Positions 31,171 through 33,788 of a DNA stretch of 33,788 bases are shown in pieces. Source of the DNA: CAZQIO01 sp964593405 (GTDB lineage: Bacteria; Patescibacteriota; Minisyncoccia; Minisyncoccales; GBS-2). Positions within the stretch are counted from its first letter, which is position 1. Each line of letters opens with the position of its first letter. A program made the translations under genes and the position numbers. The stretch lies in NCBI GenBank assembly GCA_964593405.1, contig CAZQIO010000004.1, positions 1 through 33,788 on the forward strand. Reading direction: 5' to 3'. The notes under the pieces were generated by a model. That model saw only the letters and a list, made by a program, of their open reading frames with translations. It was not told the DNA's origin and did no database searches.

Positions 31171-31509
31171 ATGGAGGTAAAAGCTCACTTGAGATATTTG
31201 AGAATTGCACCAAGGAAAGTAAGATTAGTTGCCGATTTAATTAGAGGGAAAAAAGTTGAAGAAGCAGAAAGGATTTTGAATTTTACGACAAAAAGAGCGG
31301 CCCTGCCAATTTTGAAACTTTTGAAATCTGCAATAGCCAACGCAGAACATAATTTTAATTTGAAAAAAGAAAATTTGTTTGTTTCAAAAATTTTAGTTGG
31401 AGAAGGACCAAGGTTAAAAAGAATTTTCCCAAGGGCAAGGGGCAGGGCCGACATTCGCCAAAAGAAAATGTCCCATGTGACAATTGTTTTAGAAGAAATA
31501 AAAAAATAA
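31171..31509 (+). CDS. rplV: 50S ribosomal protein L22
   Basis: The 112 residues begin MEVKAHLRYLRIAPRKVRLV and include ADLIRGKKVEEAERILNF, the KLLKSAIANAEHNFNL helix and the tunnel-lining hairpin near PRLKRIFPRARGRADIRQKK. L22 binds several 23S domains. It is 16 nt after rpsS and 1 nt before rpsC. Confidence 0.97.
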   Translation: MEVKAHLRYLRIAPRKVRLVADLIRGKKVEEAERILNFTTKRAALPILKLLKSAIANAEHNFNLKKENLFVSKILVGEGPRLKRIFPRARGRADIRQKKMSHVTIVLEEIKK

Positions 31510-31510
31510 C

Positions 31511-32149
31511 ATGGCTTTCAAAGCCCATCCAAAAGGATTAAGGTTGGGGAGAATGGAAAGTTGGGATTCTCGAGGATTTTATGAGAAAAATTTTGCCTCC
31601 TGGCTGGAGGAGGATTTTAAAATTAGAGAATTTTTGAAAGAGAAATTTGACCCCCTAGCTCTAGAAAGAATTGAAATTGAAAGATCGCCAGGAAAAATAA
31701 ATTTGATTATTAACACGCCAAGGCCAGGTTTGATAATCGGAAGGGGAGGGCAAGATGTAGAAAAATTGAAAGAGGAAATAGAAAATAAAATTTTAAAAAG
31801 AAAAGGAGAATTAAGAATTGAAGTCAGGGAAGTCAAAAACCCTTGGCTTTCTGCAACTTTGGTTGCAAAGTGGATGGCACAACAAATTGAAAAAAGAGTT
31901 CCTTATCGAAGAGTTTTAAAGCAGGCTTTGGCCAGGGTTTCTTCTCAAAAGGGAGTTCAAGGAGTGAGGGTTCAACTTCAAGGAAGATTAGATGGAGTAG
32001 AAATTGCCAGAAAAGAGTGGTTGCAATGGGGAAGGCTGCCAAGGCAAACTTTAAGGTCTGACATTGATTATGGGGAAGCGACCGCTTTTTGCACTTACGG
32101 AACTGTTGGAGCCAAAGTTTGGATTTACAAGGGAGAAAAATTTGAATAA
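31511..32149 (+). CDS. rpsC: 30S ribosomal protein S3
   Basis: At 212 residues it has the KH type 2 domain with GLIIGRGGQDVEKL (from residue 73) and the C-terminal domain with RVSSQKGVQGVRVQLQGRLD, GVEIARKEW and DIDYGEATAFCTYGTVGAKV. S3 helps form the mRNA entry tunnel and has helicase activity with S4 and S5. The N-terminal form MAFKAHPKGLRLG lacks the usual GQKVNPxGxRxG wording, a modest divergence. Confidence 0.97.
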   Translation: MAFKAHPKGLRLGRMESWDSRGFYEKNFASWLEEDFKIREFLKEKFDPLALERIEIERSPGKINLIINTPRPGLIIGRGGQDVEKLKEEIENKILKRKGELRIEVREVKNPWLSATLVAKWMAQQIEKRVPYRRVLKQALARVSSQKGVQGVRVQLQGRLDGVEIARKEWLQWGRLPRQTLRSDIDYGEATAFCTYGTVGAKVWIYKGEKFE

Positions 32150-32152
32150 AAT

Positions 32153-32563
32153 ATGGCTTTAATTCCAAGCAAAACAAAATACAGAAAGCAACAAAGAGAC
32201 AGAGGGTTTCAGGGAGTAGAAACTAGGGCAAACAAACTTTGCTTTGGTTCTTTTGGCTTGAAAGCCCTAGAGTCAAAATGGGTCACTGAAAAACAAATCG
32301 AAGCAGCCAGAAAAATAATTTTGAAATATTTAAAAAAAGAAGGGAAACTTTGGATTAGAATTTTTCCTGACAAACCAATTACTTCAAAAGGAGTTGAGTT
32401 TTCAATGGGAGGAGGAAAGGGAGATGTGGTAGGTTGGGTTGCTCCGGTCAAAGCAGGAAGGATTTTGTTTGAAATAGACGGAATCGATGAAAATTCTGCA
32501 AGAGAAGCTTTGAGGAAAGCAAGGGCAAAACTTCCCCTAAAAACAAAGTTTGTAAAAAAATGA
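32153..32563 (+). CDS. rplP: 50S ribosomal protein L16
   Basis: The 136 residues start MALIPSKTKYRKQQRDRGFQ and contain GVETRANKLCFGSFGLKALE, IFPDKPITSKGVEFSMGGGK and GDVVGWVAPVKAGRILFEID, the L16 core that organises the tRNA sites of the 50S subunit. Length is standard. It overlaps rpmC by 4 nt (ATGA). Confidence 0.97.
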   Translation: MALIPSKTKYRKQQRDRGFQGVETRANKLCFGSFGLKALESKWVTEKQIEAARKIILKYLKKEGKLWIRIFPDKPITSKGVEFSMGGGKGDVVGWVAPVKAGRILFEIDGIDENSAREALRKARAKLPLKTKFVKK

Positions 32564-32754
32564 AAGCAGTGGAATTAAGAAAAAAAGAAAAAGAGGAGTT
32601 GGAAAAAATTTTGGATGAAAAGAGAAAAGAACTTCAAAATTTAAAGTTTGATTTGGCATTGGGAAAATTGAAAAATTACAAAAAAATAAAAGAGACAAAA
32701 AAAGACATTGCCAGGATTTTAACTATCCTTAGAGAAAGAGGTATAAAAAAATAA
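32560..32754 (+). CDS. rpmC: 50S ribosomal protein L29
   Basis: The 64-residue helical protein has MKAVELRKKEKEELEKILDE and LQNLKFDLALGKLKNYKKIK followed by KDIARILTILRERGIKK, the L29 signature. It lies at the exit tunnel next to L23. It is located between rplP and rpsQ as in most bacteria, 1 nt before rpsQ. Confidence 0.95.
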   Translation: MKAVELRKKEKEELEKILDEKRKELQNLKFDLALGKLKNYKKIKETKKDIARILTILRERGIKK

Positions 32755-32755
32755 C

Positions 32756-33016
32756 ATGCCAAAAAAACAATTTGTCGGAATTGTAATTTCAGACAAAATG
32801 CAAAAAACCGTCACTGTTTTGGTTGAGAAAGTAAAAAGGCATCCCCTTTACAAAAAAACAATAAAAGTTAGAAAAAAATATCATGCCCACGATGAAAGGC
32901 AAGAATGTAAAGTTGGGGATAAAGTTTTAATCGAAGAATGCCGACCAATTTCAAAAACAAAAAAGTGGAGAGTGGTTAAAATTTTAGAAAGAACAACTGA
33001 AAGAACATCCCATTGA
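32756..33016 (+). CDS. rpsQ: 30S ribosomal protein S17
   Basis: At 86 residues it shows KQFVGIVISDKMQKTVTVLV, HPLYKKTIKVRKKYHAHDER and VGDKVLIEECRPISKTKKWR, the OB-fold S17 pattern. It binds 16S helix 11. The stop is followed by 112 nt of GC-rich, hairpin-bearing sequence before rplN, the first gap larger than 60 nt in the ribosomal run. Confidence 0.97.
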   Translation: MPKKQFVGIVISDKMQKTVTVLVEKVKRHPLYKKTIKVRKKYHAHDERQECKVGDKVLIEECRPISKTKKWRVVKILERTTERTSH

Positions 33017-33024
33017 GGAAGGGA

Positions 33025-33098
33025 GTCGGGGAACCCCACGGTTTTTAAAGAGCGAGCCCGAAGGTCGCCGAAGGCGACCGCTGGCAGGAATCTGCCAG
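33025..33098. other. GC-rich hairpin block between rpsQ and rplN
   Basis: Three hairpins follow one another: GGGG/CCCC arms (33028-33037, with a small loop) before TTTTT (33042-33046), a terminator-like site; GGTCGCC-GAA-GGCGACC (33063-33079); and CTGGCAG-GAAT-CTGCCAG (33081-33098). The base composition is far more GC-rich than the neighbouring genes. No ORF is supported. It may be an insertion of a hairpin repeat or a regulatory or processing region. Confidence 0.6.
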
Positions 33099-33128
33099 AG
33101 AGGGCGAGCGAAAAACTTGACCACTAAT

Positions 33129-33500
33129 ATGGTTCAAATGAAAACAAAATTAAAAGTGGCAGACAACACAGGAGTAAAAATTGTCCAGGTAATTGGTGTT
33201 TTGGGAAGACCAAATCAAAAATATGGAAGAGTTGGGGATGTTGTAGTTTGCGTTGTCAAGGAGGCAGAGCCCAGGAGAGAAATTAAAAAGCACGATATAG
33301 TTAGAGCGGTAATTGTCAGAACAAAAAAAGAAATCAGGAGGAAAGATGGAACTTATGTTAGGTTTGATGACAACGCCTGTGTGATCATTGACCCAAAAAC
33401 AAAAGATCCCAAAGGAACGAGAATCATTGGACCGATTGCAAGAGAAGTTAAGGAAAAAGGTTTTGAAAAAGTCGCAGCATTGGCAGAAGAGATAGTGTGA
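33129..33500 (+). CDS. rplN: 50S ribosomal protein L14
   Basis: The ATG at 33129 gives 123 residues starting MVQMKTKLKVADNTGVKIVQ, matching the usual MIQxxTxLxVADNSGA opening; a TTG at 33117 is rejected because homology begins later. VRTKKEIRRKDGTYVRFDDN, DPKTKDPKGTRIIGPIAREV and KVAALAEEIV are conserved. L14 forms a bridge to the 30S subunit. The next expected gene, rplX (L24), is not in the window; nearly 300 bp of GC-rich sequence follows. Confidence 0.97.
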   Translation: MVQMKTKLKVADNTGVKIVQVIGVLGRPNQKYGRVGDVVVCVVKEAEPRREIKKHDIVRAVIVRTKKEIRRKDGTYVRFDDNACVIIDPKTKDPKGTRIIGPIAREVKEKGFEKVAALAEEIV

Positions 33501-33788
33501 ACGCTTCGGCAATTGCTCGCGAGAGCACGGCGTCGGTCGTTTTGTAGCAGTTCAAGTTTTTTCCCGGCCGCGCGAAGTTACTCGCCGAGCCTCACAAATG
33601 CCCCCGTTGAAATTCAAGTTTTTACGGAGCTCGGCTGCGCAATGCTCTCGCTCGCAATTTGCCTCGCTAAAAATTAAAAGGTTATATTGAGGCCTCCATC
33701 CGAGCGTTAGCGAGGATGGAGAAAGCGGACTTGCGCCGAGCAAAATTACTTCATCCCGCGCCAGCGGGATGAACAGGTAAGGGCGAGG
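33501..33788. other. GC-rich, hairpin-rich stretch after rplN, running to the window edge
   Basis: No gene is supported here. Hairpins seen: TGCTC-GCGA-GAGCA (33514-33527, GNRA-type loop); CTCCATCC (33694-33701) with GGATGGAG (33714-33721); and a perfect 10-bp stem, TTCATCCCGC-GCCA-GCGGGATGAA (33750-33773). TTCAAGTTTTT occurs at 33551 and again at 33613. GAGCG/GCGAG words recur, as they do in the block before rplN. The composition differs sharply from the A/T-rich genes around it. Confidence 0.6.

Noticed and set aside
33552..33743. 63-codon minus-strand frame in the GC-rich block
   Set aside because: It has no recognisable family pattern and is made of the hairpin-rich repeats; it is probably a chance frame.
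1..33788. UGA recoded as Gly or Trp, as in some CPR lineages
   Set aside because: Several genes end in TGA at tight overlaps, and no conserved gene shows in-frame TGA.

Overview
The window looks like a chromosomal segment of a low-GC, streamlined bacterium of the Candidate Phyla Radiation (Patescibacteria), most likely a parcubacterial lineage. The reasons are short gene products (PheT without its tRNA-binding domain, AlaRS without its C-terminal domain, RpoA without its C-terminal domain), very tight packing with ATGA-type overlaps, a 'baseplate J-like' membrane protein next to alaS/infA, a dTMP kinase with a non-lysine P-loop, and no rplA after rplK. TGA is used as a normal stop and TGG as Trp, so the standard bacterial code applies. 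The placement is inferred from gene content; no phylogeny was run. No tRNA, rRNA or CRISPR array was seen.

Region 1 (1-2930) is accessory. It holds the 3' end of a secreted-type protein with a MopE-like metal-binding motif, a REP-associated tyrosine transposase (RAYT) with four copies of a 17-bp odd palindrome in and around it, and about 1 kb without an intact gene. That 1 kb contains an 8-bp tandem repeat, a 50-bp direct repeat, a broken antitoxin/PIN-toxin pair and a Cys-containing protein tail. An intact metallophosphoesterase gene follows.

Region 2 (2930-10625) is an informational operon: pheS, pheT, gyrB (with a 522-residue LAGLIDADG intein), secE, nusG, rplK.

Region 3 (10627-15988) carries a thymidylate-centred group: dCMP deaminase, thyX, a multi-pass membrane protein (possible ECF S-component), glyA, a nucleotidyltransferase-fold protein, tmk and deoC. 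Together they could make dUMP, supply methylene-tetrahydrofolate, methylate dUMP, phosphorylate dTMP and recover deoxyribose 5-phosphate. gatB, a YkuK-like gene, short alaS and the baseplate-J-like gene follow.

Region 4 (21035-33788) is one long ribosomal run: infA, rpmJ, rpsM, rpsK, rpsD, rpoA, rplQ, rplM, rpsG, fusA, tuf, rpsJ, then rplC to rpsQ and rplN. The alpha operon lies upstream of the str and S10 clusters, and rpsI and rpsL are missing from their usual places. A compact pair of mutually exclusive hairpins sits between rpsJ and rplC. GC-rich hairpin blocks flank rplN and interrupt the otherwise gapless operon. EF-Tu and EF-G have both lost the conserved P-loop aspartate.

Several genes (pheS, tmk, the YkuK-like gene) have a recognisable -35/-10 pair ending 7-8 nt before the ATG, which suggests leaderless or nearly leaderless transcripts.
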